Notes under the pieces: model-generated
What the model saw: the letters and a program-made list of their open reading frames with translations, nothing else
Told to the model about the DNA's origin: nothing
The model's database searches: none
Origin: Bythopirellula polymerisocia
Lineage (GTDB): Bacteria > Planctomycetota > Planctomycetia > Pirellulales > Lacipirellulaceae
DNA: 64,000 nucleotides
Assembly: GCF_007860015.1 (NCBI RefSeq)
Contig: NZ_SJPS01000003.1
Span: 558,001-622,000, forward strand
Direction of reading: 5' to 3'
Translations under genes and position numbers: made by a program
Part shown: positions 51,974-60,743 of the stretch, in pieces
Layout of the letters: each line of letters starts with the position of its first letter
How positions within the stretch are numbered: the first letter of the stretch is position 1

Positions 51974-53494
51974 GGACAGAGATCTTTCCACTGCCAACTG
52001 TGCACCACGCATCGAATAAGACCTGTTATCATATTAAAATAGATGCTCCTGAGAAGTAAACAGTTGCTCAATCCGGCTGACCGCGCATGCACGAATTGTG
52101 GTAGCATGCAAATAAAACCTAAAGAAGCTAAAAATACGCAATCCGGCTCTGGGACTGCGGTCAGCGTGATCACTAAACTCGAACCATACTCACGCTGCCA
52201 GATTAGAAATTCTTTTCCATCGACGCTGCCATCCAGAGTTGCATCACCATTGGCAAGTGTGGCTCCGGTAGTCGTACCATATCCTGCTTTCCAAATAGTC
52301 AGATCATTCATGTCGACCATTTGGTTGGCGTCAAAGTCCGCGGAAAAAGCTGAGGCAACTAGCAAGTCTTGGCTTGCATTGATTGTCGAACCATCGACTG
52401 GTCCTAGCCCTAAAAGTTGGAGTGCCAAATTACCGGTGTCGCCATTCCGTATAGGCTGACCAATGGCGGTATAGCTAGGGCGCCCTGTGCCAGGATTCAG
52501 TCGAGAATTAGGATTCAATACATAGAGGTCAGCACTTGGCGCTACGCCTGAGCCCCATACGAGTACAGGAATAGTGTAATTTGCACGAGTTGTTGCAGTC
52601 CCGTGCCCAGTTCCCGTCCCACCATGGTCAGCAGTAAGAATGATGATCGTATCATGACTTACGTATAGGATTGACTTCGACCAGATCAAAAACATCACCC
52701 AGATAGCCATCGATTAGCTCCACCGAACTATTCCAGGATTCTGATTCCCATCCCCCACTGTGCCCGATACTATCTGGCAGAGCGTAATGCAGGAACGAAT
52801 AGTTGTATTCATTCGCTGCCATATCGCTCAAATAATTGGTGTGCATTAAGCTCACCAAATTACTGTCCACTATTCCGAATTCCTCTGTTATCAGGTGGGT
52901 GCCGATTTTATCACGACCATTATCAGGACCCGTGATGTCTAGAGCACCAGTAGCCGTACTGTAACTTTGAACGTAAAGGGAAAACTTGTCTTTCGAGGCA
53001 TATAGGGCAGTCGATAGTCCGTTGTCATGTACTACGTCAAAGATACTAGAGACATACGGAAGATTCGGGTTGCCTGAGTCGTGCAAAGTTGACGAATCCG
53101 AAAAAGTCCCATCGCTAGTGTAACCATGGTGTGTTGTGTTAGTAGCCCCGACGGGCTGCTCGACTGGCCGACCGGTAAGCATAGAAGTGTGGTTTGGCAA
53201 AGTATTGGTGTAGGTATAGTCGGTGCGCGCATTGAACGTAGTAGCCCCTTCATCAACAAACCGTTTGAATTTGGGGTGGTCTAAAGGCGAAGTATTGATG
53301 TTCGCTTCGAGCAGATCTACACGCAATCCATCGACACTAATGTGTATGACATGGATTACTGCGGAAGCAGAGCGCGACAACATAATCATGGAGAGACATA
53401 ATAGCAATCCAATCAAAGCTCTTCGAATCGTCGACTGAATTCCAAGCACGGCATGCCTCATGGATCGCAAAGATCCATTAAAACTAGGTAACAC
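51970..53494 (-). pseudogene. Type I phosphodiesterase/alkaline phosphatase-like protein with PEP-CTERM, frameshifted
   Basis: Two overlapping minus-strand frames (53494-52652 and 52710-51970) join into one protein. The first has an export signal, VIHVIHISVDGLRVDLLEAN (metal aspartate) and NTLPNHTSMLTGRPVEQ (catalytic threonine), and reaches DLVEVNP before a stop; the second resumes YVSHDTIIILTADHGGTGTGHG with metal ligands, then VLVWGSG, a dockerin-like EF stretch (DFDANQMVDMNDLTIWKAGYG, DATLDGSVDGKEFLIWQREYG) and PEP-CTERM (AVPEPDCVFLASLGF). Skipping one base near 52663-52669 gives a continuous NPYVSHDT that lines up with normal family members. The end also runs about 35 residues past the usual PEP-CTERM end and overlaps the DUF1559 start. 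A sequencing error, a real lesion or rarely a programmed shift could explain it. Confidence 0.75.
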
Positions 53495-53864
53495 GAGTTA
53501 GTACGATTGAGTAGAAAATAAAAACGTTAAGGCCATTATGCCAACAAAAAAGATTCAACGCACGTTTACTTTGTGTTGGGTGCCCGTATCTGCCTAGCTT
53601 GGTGTAAGCGGTCGTTTATTTATTCGGTCTCTAAAGCAGCGATCTGGGCAACATCTTGCACGCGCGAGGCTAATTAACGCAAGTCAGCTCCGAAGTTTCT
53701 TTTTAGTAGAAAGAGTGATTGGCATTTCCTTGCCGCCAATGAATTCATTGATTATAAGAAACTACTCACGGAACACATCTTTTCTGTTGCCGTCCAAGTT
53801 TGACGGCTCACTGCCCTTTCGCTGCTTCCAACGGTCAATCTACATCCTGAGAGTGCTAAATCAT
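53495..53864. other. 370-base gap upstream of the CotH gene
   Basis: Divergent gap between the frameshifted phosphodiesterase (minus) and the CotH-kinase gene (plus). It is AT-rich, has no convincing coding frame beyond the open upstream extension of the CotH frame to 53715, and shows no TTGC triplet, palindrome or terminator that stands out. Promoters for both neighbours are expected here. Confidence 0.4.
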
Positions 53865-56800
53865 ATGAAGTACAATCGCAAAAACCGGCGAACTAGAGAC
53901 AAGTCAGCAAACGCTTGGTTATCTGGCATCTCAGGACGATCAAGGTCAAAACACTCTTCACGCCAGAGCGCCTCTTCGACGACGTTGGGTTTCGAGCAAT
54001 TGGAAGAACGGCTTGCGCTAACGGTGGTGATCGACGAATTCTTGACTGAGAATAACGATGGCCATCGAGATACAGCCGGCCATCGCCACGACTGGATCGA
54101 ACTGAAGAATACGGGGGTCGTTGCAGAGAACATCGCTGGATGGTATCTCACGGATAACGCACTCAATCTTACAAAGTTTCAGATCCCCGCAGCCGGGTCG
54201 CTGACGACCCTCGATCCGGGCGAGATCCTTTTGGTTTATGCTTCAGGTTCCAATGGTGAAGTCGGCCTGGTAGGGAGCGAATTGCACACAAACTTCCAGC
54301 TCTCGCAAGAACCAGGCTATCTGGCGTTAGTGCGTGCCAACGGTGCAACCATCGAGGACCAATACAACCTTTACCCTTTACAATTCCCCGACATTTCATA
54401 CGGGCTGGGCGTTGGAGTGGGTTCGGCTACGACTCAAACACTGCTCAGTGCCGGGACAGCTGCGACGGGAGACGGTTCGCCTGCCCAGTTCCGACCGTTT
54501 ACGGGGCCTAACGCGAGTGTCGACGACCACTGGACCGAGATCAACTATGTGGCGGTCGGCGACGGTTGGTCGAACACCACCGATGGCCTTGGTTTTGGCT
54601 ACGGTAGTCCGTGGCAAGACAGTACCGTTTCCCTTTCGGAAGAGGTCAGCGCCTACGTCCGCATGCCGTTTACGGTAGCTAACAAGGCCGAACTCACCTC
54701 GATGAGTCTGGACCTGAGAGTAGACAACGGCTACATCCTGTTTCTCAATGGCAGGGAAGTGCAGCGGGAACGACTGGCAACCGATTTTAAGATTGGTAAC
54801 GACTGGGAATTGAATTCCCGTCAGAATCTTAGCAATTCCACGATTACAGGCTCGCCAGCGGAAGTCGATCTCACTCCCTGGCTCGACACGATCGAGGAAG
54901 GCAACAACGTGTTGGCCATCTATGCGGCCAATCACACCAGCGACGCTAGCGACTTCCTAGTACACGCCGAACTTACTGCTAAGCGCGCGACTGGCGCCGT
55001 CGCGGTCACATCTATGGTCACGCCAACTCCTCGGACGGAAAACGGCGCAGGCTATCTAGGCATCATCGAAGACACGCACTTTTCCCACGACCGGGGCTTT
55101 TACGACGCTTCTTTCCCATTAACGATCTCCACGGTCGAGCCTGGAACGACCATCCGTTACACCACTGATGGTTCCATGCCCACCCTTGCCAACGGTACAA
55201 CGTATACTGTGCCAATCACAATCGATCCGGGCAATCTCAGCTATGCAGACGCGGGTGTTGTGACGGTAAGAGCTGCAGCTTTTAAAACGGGATTCTATTC
55301 TTCCAACGTGGATACTCAAACTTATATCTTCCTCGACGATGTACTCGGGCAGAATGCTCCGCCTGCGGGGAGTTCTTCTTGGGGCTACGCTGGTCCCGAT
55401 TGGGAAATGAATCAAAGTATTGTTGACGCCGTAGGGGCGGAGAATCTGAAGAACGATCTCAAGTCAATACCGACCATGTCGTTGGTGATGGATTGGGAGG
55501 AGTTGTTCGGAGATGGAACTTCCGGTGATGGCGATGGGATCTACACTCAGGCAACAAGTTGGCGTGACAAAAGCGACGAACGCGCCGCGTCTCTCGAGTA
55601 TTTTACCGACGGTCTGACTGAAGAATTCCAGATCGATGCTGCGGTAGAAATCCAAGGGCACTCAAGTGCCATTCGCTGGAGAAGCGACAAACTGTCGTTC
55701 GAGGTCAAATTTATGCAGCCTTACGATACCAAACTCCAATCCGATACGTTGTTCGGCAATTCTGCCATCGACGGAGAGAATGCCGCCAATTCGTTCGACT
55801 CCCTCGTTCTCGATGCCCAGTACAATTATTCGTTTGCTGTGAACAACACGAGCTACCAAGCTCCATACGCCACTCTCATCCATGACCAAGTCGTTGCCGA
55901 CCTCTCTAATCTTTCTGGCGGCCAAGCCCCTCATGGCCGATGGGTCCACCTCTACATCAATGGGATGTATTGGGGAGTCTACAACGCCCACGAAAAACCC
56001 ACGGATTCTTTTGCAGAAGAATACAATGGCGGCAACAAAGACGATTTCCTAGTCGTCAAAGGCTTTGATGGGGTAAACCAGACCCATGGGGGAACGCACC
56101 CAAAGTTTATTCAAGCCGACGGTGGAATCACTGCGGAAAATGCCTATCAGAATCTGCTCAACGAAGTGGACGACGGCATGTCGAACTCTACTCAGTATCA
56201 GCAAGTAGCAGACATCCTCGACATCGATTCTTTCATTGACTACATGATAGTCACCTACTACTCCGGCAATTACGACTGGGGCAAGAATAACTGGTATGCC
56301 TCGTTCAATAGCGTGGATCCTGAGGGCCAATGGCGTTTCCACTCATGGGATCAAGAGCACGCGTTTCCAAACGATCAGAATGGACCATCAGCGAACGCCA
56401 ACTACACCCAGGACTATGATCACACGCTCGCGGTTGCCAATGATTTTGGCAATCACCAAGATGCTCCTACCGGCATTCATCACTTCTTAATGGCAAGTGA
56501 GGAGTACCGCCTGCGGTTCTCCGACCGAGTCGAAGAACTCATGCAAAATGATGGTGTGTTGACTCCAACCAACGCACAGAGCGTGTGGCAGGCTCGAATC
56601 GACGAAGTCTCCGGTGCCATGAATGCCGAAACGGCACGCTGGGGCGACAACCGAGTTTCCAGTGTTAATGAGAACACCTGGTTGACCAACGTGAATTATA
56701 CGACCGATCATTTCTTCTTCGCCAATGGCCCCTACCAAAGTCGCACCGATACGGTTATCGATATTTTCAACAACACCAGCGGGTCAGGCGTGGGTAAGAC

Positions 56801-58124
56801 CGATTGGCTCGTGAATCTGGATGCTCCAGATTTCAATCAATTCGGTGGCACAATCTCCACGTCGTTCAATCTCTCGATGACCAACCCCAATGGCAGCGGC
56901 ACCATCTACTACACCTTGGATGGAACTGATCCTCGCATCGCGGGTGGTGCCATTAGTTCTTCCGCTATCGTCTACACCGGTTCTATCAGCTTGACTGAGT
57001 CGACTCGTGTAAGAGCGCGGGTGCTCGACACGGCCCAAGTAGGTACAGCGAACGACTGGAGTGCCGAGGTCGACAAGACCTTTAACAAAGAAGAACCCTT
57101 ATCGCTACGGATTGTTGAGTTAATGTACAATCCAGCTGTATCGGGGGAATTGGAATATATCGAGTTGCTGAACATCGGCACGTCGACCATCAATCTTAAC
57201 GGCGTCCAACTCGCCGATTTTTCTACCGGTGGTTACACATTTGCCGGTGGCACACTGGCTGCCGGCGAGCGAATCGTGGTTGCGCAGAATGTGGCCGCCT
57301 TCCAGAGCCAATATCCATTGGTGACCAACGTTGAGGCGAATCCCTATTCTGGTAGCTTGAGCAATAGTGGCGAGACGGTAACGCTTAAAGATGCCTTTGG
57401 CGTTGTGATCCAATCCTTTGCTTACAGCGACAACAGCATGGCAGGTTGGCCGACCACGCCCGATGGTGGTGGTCCTTCCTTGGAATACATCGGATCGCTT
57501 GCAGGTACTGAAGATCCGCTTGCTGGATCTCCCGCCGATCCGTTCGACAATCCTGCCAACTGGAAAGCCAGCGCCCAGAACGGCGGTTCGCCGGGGGTGA
57601 GCGGTACCGTAGTAGAAGATGCCGACTTTAATAACGACACTTTCGTTTCCGGGTCAGATTTCTTGATTTGGCAACGCAACTTCGGGAAAACCTCTGGAAT
57701 AAGCAACTCCACCGGCGACGCCAATGGAGACAGTCAAGTCAACGGGGCAGACCTTGCGATCTGGCAACTCCAATATGGCTCGACGATCCCCGTCGCATTA
57801 GCCTCAACTAGTAGCCTGGCAATTGCAAGCGAGCCAACTTCACCTCAATCAGAGTCTACCGGCTCACAGCTGATGGGCTTGGCTGGATTGATATATTCTC
57901 CAGGAATCAGGGACGCGGATGCCAACGAGGCTATTTTTGCGGATGAGCCTATAGAACTTCTGTTTCTGAATTCGGCTGTCGAATCGCCTGAACAGTTTAT
58001 TTGGACTGAGCAGTCCGCTCAAGACGAAGCCCTATCTACATTCGGAAATCAAGGTCTCGAAGACGATCTTAAAGCAGAAGACATCCTCGTTCTACTTGCA
58101 GAAGGCGCGGTCGTACTGGCGTAA
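53865..58124 (+). CDS. CotH-kinase protein with lamin-tail and dockerin-like domains, secreted
   Basis: About 1419 residues from the ATG at 53865 (open to a GTG at 53715). N-terminus rich in K, R and S, then LGFEQLEERLALT, the planctomycete secretion motif. Order: lamin-tail domain (VVIDEFLTENNDGHRDTAGH, HDWIELKNTG), a beta domain with GWSNTTDGLGFGYGSPW, a chitobiase-like Ig domain (GTTIRYTTDGSMPTLANGTT), CotH kinase (TMSLVMDWEELFG, AVEIQGHSS, WVHLYINGMYWGVYNAHEKP, WRFHSWDQEHAF), a second Ig (SGTIYYTLDGTDPR), a second lamin-tail domain (LRIVELMYNPAV) and an EF-hand dockerin pair (DFNNDTFVSGSDFLIWQRNF, DANGDSQVNGADLAIWQLQY). Known: CotH is an atypical protein kinase of spore coats; CotH genes often lie near VTC and DUF4956 genes, as here. 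No PEP-CTERM tail. Confidence 0.9.
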   Translation: MKYNRKNRRTRDKSANAWLSGISGRSRSKHSSRQSASSTTLGFEQLEERLALTVVIDEFLTENNDGHRDTAGHRHDWIELKNTGVVAENIAGWYLTDNALNLTKFQIPAAGSLTTLDPGEILLVYASGSNGEVGLVGSELHTNFQLSQEPGYLALVRANGATIEDQYNLYPLQFPDISYGLGVGVGSATTQTLLSAGTAATGDGSPAQFRPFTGPNASVDDHWTEINYVAVGDGWSNTTDGLGFGYGSPWQDSTVSLSEEVSAYVRMPFTVANKAELTSMSLDLRVDNGYILFLNGREVQRERLATDFKIGNDWELNSRQNLSNSTITGSPAEVDLTPWLDTIEEGNNVLAIYAANHTSDASDFLVHAELTAKRATGAVAVTSMVTPTPRTENGAGYLGIIEDTHFSHDRGFYDASFPLTISTVEPGTTIRYTTDGSMPTLANGTTYTVPITIDPGNLSYADAGVVTVRAAAFKTGFYSSNVDTQTYIFLDDVLGQNAPPAGSSSWGYAGPDWEMNQSIVDAVGAENLKNDLKSIPTMSLVMDWEELFGDGTSGDGDGIYTQATSWRDKSDERAASLEYFTDGLTEEFQIDAAVEIQGHSSAIRWRSDKLSFEVKFMQPYDTKLQSDTLFGNSAIDGENAANSFDSLVLDAQYNYSFAVNNTSYQAPYATLIHDQVVADLSNLSGGQAPHGRWVHLYINGMYWGVYNAHEKPTDSFAEEYNGGNKDDFLVVKGFDGVNQTHGGTHPKFIQADGGITAENAYQNLLNEVDDGMSNSTQYQQVADILDIDSFIDYMIVTYYSGNYDWGKNNWYASFNSVDPEGQWRFHSWDQEHAFPNDQNGPSANANYTQDYDHTLAVANDFGNHQDAPTGIHHFLMASEEYRLRFSDRVEELMQNDGVLTPTNAQSVWQARIDEVSGAMNAETARWGDNRVSSVNENTWLTNVNYTTDHFFFANGPYQSRTDTVIDIFNNTSGSGVGKTDWLVNLDAPDFNQFGGTISTSFNLSMTNPNGSGTIYYTLDGTDPRIAGGAISSSAIVYTGSISLTESTRVRARVLDTAQVGTANDWSAEVDKTFNKEEPLSLRIVELMYNPAVSGELEYIELLNIGTSTINLNGVQLADFSTGGYTFAGGTLAAGERIVVAQNVAAFQSQYPLVTNVEANPYSGSLSNSGETVTLKDAFGVVIQSFAYSDNSMAGWPTTPDGGGPSLEYIGSLAGTEDPLAGSPADPFDNPANWKASAQNGGSPGVSGTVVEDADFNNDTFVSGSDFLIWQRNFGKTSGISNSTGDANGDSQVNGADLAIWQLQYGSTIPVALASTSSLAIASEPTSPQSESTGSQLMGLAGLIYSPGIRDADANEAIFADEPIELLFLNSAVESPEQFIWTEQSAQDEALSTFGNQGLEDDLKAEDILVLLAEGAVVLA

Positions 58125-58128
58125 TATT

Positions 58129-58145
58129 CTTGTTTCTAGAACAAG
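58129..58145 (+). terminator. Possible weak terminator hairpin after the CotH gene
   Basis: CTTGTT and AACAAG can pair around a TCTAG loop four bases after the stop codon. The six-base stem is weak and no T-run follows, so it is recorded only as a possible transcription end. Confidence 0.2.
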
Positions 58146-58208
58146 TATCGCTATTGCATCGGCTCCAAGGTTTGCACCTGACATCCAAGTGAGATGCGCC
58201 TACGGATC

Positions 58209-58257
58209 TTGCGAAAATTGAGTTAACTATTGCAACATATGTTCGTGGCTTGCCTTC
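58209..58257 (+). promoter_or_regulatory. Three TTGC half-sites at 21/20-bp spacing upstream of a pectate lyase
   Basis: TTGCGAAA at 58209, TTGCAACA at 58230 and TTGCCTTC at 58250: spacings of 21 and 20 bp, the same order as the array at 15661-15709. The 24 bases from 58230 match the array at 45048 closely, sharing TTGCAA, ATGT, CG and TTGC. The array ends 119 bases before the ATG at 58376. Confidence 0.5.
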
Positions 58258-58375
58258 AACTCTGCAGGTAAAATAGTCGAGGAGAGGGTTTTTTTGGGAC
58301 TTGCCATCTCTGTCCAAATCACTCTTTTTGGCACCTGCCTCTTCCACGAGCCTATTTATCAGACTGGATCCTGGT

Positions 58376-60709
58376 ATGAAAACAGTAAGTATCTTTTCAT
58401 TGATCGCTCTCTGTTTTTCTATGGGCCATGTGTTTGCCCAGATTCCAGCGTTCTCTGGCGCGCAGGGCCCGGGTGCCAACGCTACCGGTGGCCGCGGTGG
58501 AGATGTCTATCATGTGACCACGCTTGATGCTGACAAGAATGGCGCAGTCGACGGTTCCTTGCAATACGGGATCAATAATGCACCGGCCAATGGCCGCACG
58601 ATTGTGTTTGACGTCGGTGGCACAATCTATCTGGAGGGCCTCACGGCCAACGACAGGCTCCGCTACGGAAAGGCCAATATCACCATCGCAGGACAGACTG
58701 CACCTGGACCCGGCATCACCATTGCGGGTACCGGCACGAAGTGGACCGGAGACAACATCATCCTACGCAACATCACCATCAGGCCAAATACCAATGCCAA
58801 TGGCACCACCCACGACGCGTTCGATCTCCAGTTGAAGAATTCGATCATGGATCATGTTACTGCAACCTGGTACACCGACGAAGGTATCTCTTCGACCGAT
58901 GCCGGTGAGATGACCACAATCCAGTACGCCCAGATTAACGAAGGGCTGAACTCCGCAGGCCATTCTTACGGGTCTATTATCGCGACTGAAGTGGACGACA
59001 CGCACCTCTCCTACAACCACAACCTCTATGCGCACAATGCATCGCGCATGCCGCGAATTGGTAGCGAAGTGAGTTCCCAGCATCCGCTGACGATAGGCGC
59101 CAACCTCGATTTTACCAACAATGTCATTTACAACTGGAGCAACAGCAAGGCTGGCTATTCGGGGACGGACCAGCCCAGCAACACGAATTTCATCAACAAC
59201 TATTACATCAGGGGAAACAATGCCGGCAGCACGATTTTCTCTGGTGGAGACGCGAGTACACCTCTGTTTACGACCAATATTTATCAGAGTGGCAATAAAT
59301 ACGACAGCGACCGCGACACGGTACGCGATGGCGTGACGGTTGGATCAAGTGCATTTGCAGGGAGTTGGAAATCACATTCCAAGTTCGCGATTGATGGTGT
59401 CGCTGAACCGGACTCGGCGGATGTGGCGCTGCAAAGAGTACTCGATTACAGCGGAGCAAACTGGCAAAACCGAAATCCTATCGATGAGCGAATTGTCAAC
59501 TCGGTCCGAAATCAAACAGGCTCGGTCATCAATGACCTAAGTGGTGCAACGCAAGCCGCTGAGTGGAACACGATTCTCGCTCAGCGCACTGCGGTCTCGC
59601 GCCCTGCAGGCTTTGATACCGATGGCGATGGCATGCCCGATGAGTGGGAAGTGGCCCATGATTTGGATCCTGGCATGGACGATCACAACGGCGACTTCGA
59701 CAGCGACGGATACCTCAACCTCGAGGAATACTTGAACGACATCGCCGCTTGGCCGGCTCCGCGGGCGATCACCTTTTCCGCGGGCACGAACAACCGCTAT
59801 GCCCAGATCACGAACTGGGACATCCAGTGGCAACCCTCGCGTTTCGACACCGCCGTCATCAATCAAGGAACTGTGACGGTCGATGCCGTGGGGCAGCACG
59901 CGGGGAATTTGCTTCTGGCCACCAACCCGGGTGACAATGCCACCCTTGACATCACTGCTGGCTGGATCAAAGTCGAAGATGCACCACACGGCCTGAGCGA
60001 TGGCATCACCATGATCGGAGACAACCCGACCGCTGTCGCGGAGGTTAATCTCTCAGGCGGCAGGCTGTCCACCAAAGCGCTGCTGAAGGGCGCCGGAGGC
60101 ACGTTCAATTTCACCGGCGGCACGCTCAGTGCCGAAATAGTCGGCTTCGATTTGGAGAACAACGGCGGCACGATTGCCCCGGGCGAGAGTCCCGGCAATA
60201 CACATGTCATGGGCGATCTCACCATCAACAGCGGCAGCCTGCAGATCGAACTCGGTGGCACCGGCGCAGGAGAGTTTGATCAACTCACTATCGATGGGAT
60301 GGCCACTCTCGGAGGGAGTCTCGATGTCTTGCTACTTGACGACTTCCAGCCCAGCTTGGGGCAGTTTTTTCAATTCGTCACCGCCTCTGGTGGCATTTTC
60401 TATGAGTTCGATTCCGTCCAGCTGCCAACACTTACTGGTGGCAATGCCCTTCGACTGGTGTACGGAGAAACAATCGTCGGCCTGGAGGTTGTGGCAGGAC
60501 TTGCCGGCGACTTCGATAACGATGGCGATGTCGATGGTTCCGATTTCCTCTTCTGGCAACGCACACCCAGCGTGGGCAACCTCGCGGATTGGCAGGCGAA
60601 TTACGGCATTGGCTCGCTCGCTGCAAGCTTGGCTGTGCCCGAACCGGGTTCATTCACGCTGTTCCTGTTGCTGTGTGCTGGTATCGCACTGAATCCTGTC
60701 CGTCCATGA
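58376..60709 (+). CDS. PL1-type pectate lyase with beta-domain, dockerin-like repeat and PEP-CTERM tail
   Basis: A 777-residue secreted enzyme. Signal peptide MKTVSIFSLIALCFSMGHVFAQ; beta helix from IPAFSGAQGPGANATGGRGG through ITIAGQTAPGPGITI, NSIMDHVTATWYTDEGIS, YNHNLYAHNASRMPRIG and FINNYYIRGNN. Then FDTDGDGMPDEWEVAHDLD and DFDSDGYLNLEEYLNDIAAWP, the beta region NLLLATNPGDNATLDITAGW to GDLTINSGSLQIELGG, dockerin-like GDFDNDGDVDGSDFLFWQRT and PEP-CTERM VPEPGSFTLFLLLC. Its second half closely matches that of the PL1 protein at 45394. The upstream extension to 58301 has no signal peptide; the ATG at 58376 is chosen. It leads a group with CE8 (34 bases after) and GH28. Confidence 0.9.
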   Translation: MKTVSIFSLIALCFSMGHVFAQIPAFSGAQGPGANATGGRGGDVYHVTTLDADKNGAVDGSLQYGINNAPANGRTIVFDVGGTIYLEGLTANDRLRYGKANITIAGQTAPGPGITIAGTGTKWTGDNIILRNITIRPNTNANGTTHDAFDLQLKNSIMDHVTATWYTDEGISSTDAGEMTTIQYAQINEGLNSAGHSYGSIIATEVDDTHLSYNHNLYAHNASRMPRIGSEVSSQHPLTIGANLDFTNNVIYNWSNSKAGYSGTDQPSNTNFINNYYIRGNNAGSTIFSGGDASTPLFTTNIYQSGNKYDSDRDTVRDGVTVGSSAFAGSWKSHSKFAIDGVAEPDSADVALQRVLDYSGANWQNRNPIDERIVNSVRNQTGSVINDLSGATQAAEWNTILAQRTAVSRPAGFDTDGDGMPDEWEVAHDLDPGMDDHNGDFDSDGYLNLEEYLNDIAAWPAPRAITFSAGTNNRYAQITNWDIQWQPSRFDTAVINQGTVTVDAVGQHAGNLLLATNPGDNATLDITAGWIKVEDAPHGLSDGITMIGDNPTAVAEVNLSGGRLSTKALLKGAGGTFNFTGGTLSAEIVGFDLENNGGTIAPGESPGNTHVMGDLTINSGSLQIELGGTGAGEFDQLTIDGMATLGGSLDVLLLDDFQPSLGQFFQFVTASGGIFYEFDSVQLPTLTGGNALRLVYGETIVGLEVVAGLAGDFDNDGDVDGSDFLFWQRTPSVGNLADWQANYGIGSLAASLAVPEPGSFTLFLLLCAGIALNPVRP

Positions 60710-60743
60710 ATGAGCTTCTTTCCTCCATGCTTTTTGGTTTGCC

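Noticed and set aside
52652..52710. Programmed ribosomal frameshifting in the phosphodiesterase gene
   Set aside because: No slippery heptamer, internal Shine-Dalgarno-like signal or clear downstream structure was seen; mutation or sequencing error is simpler.
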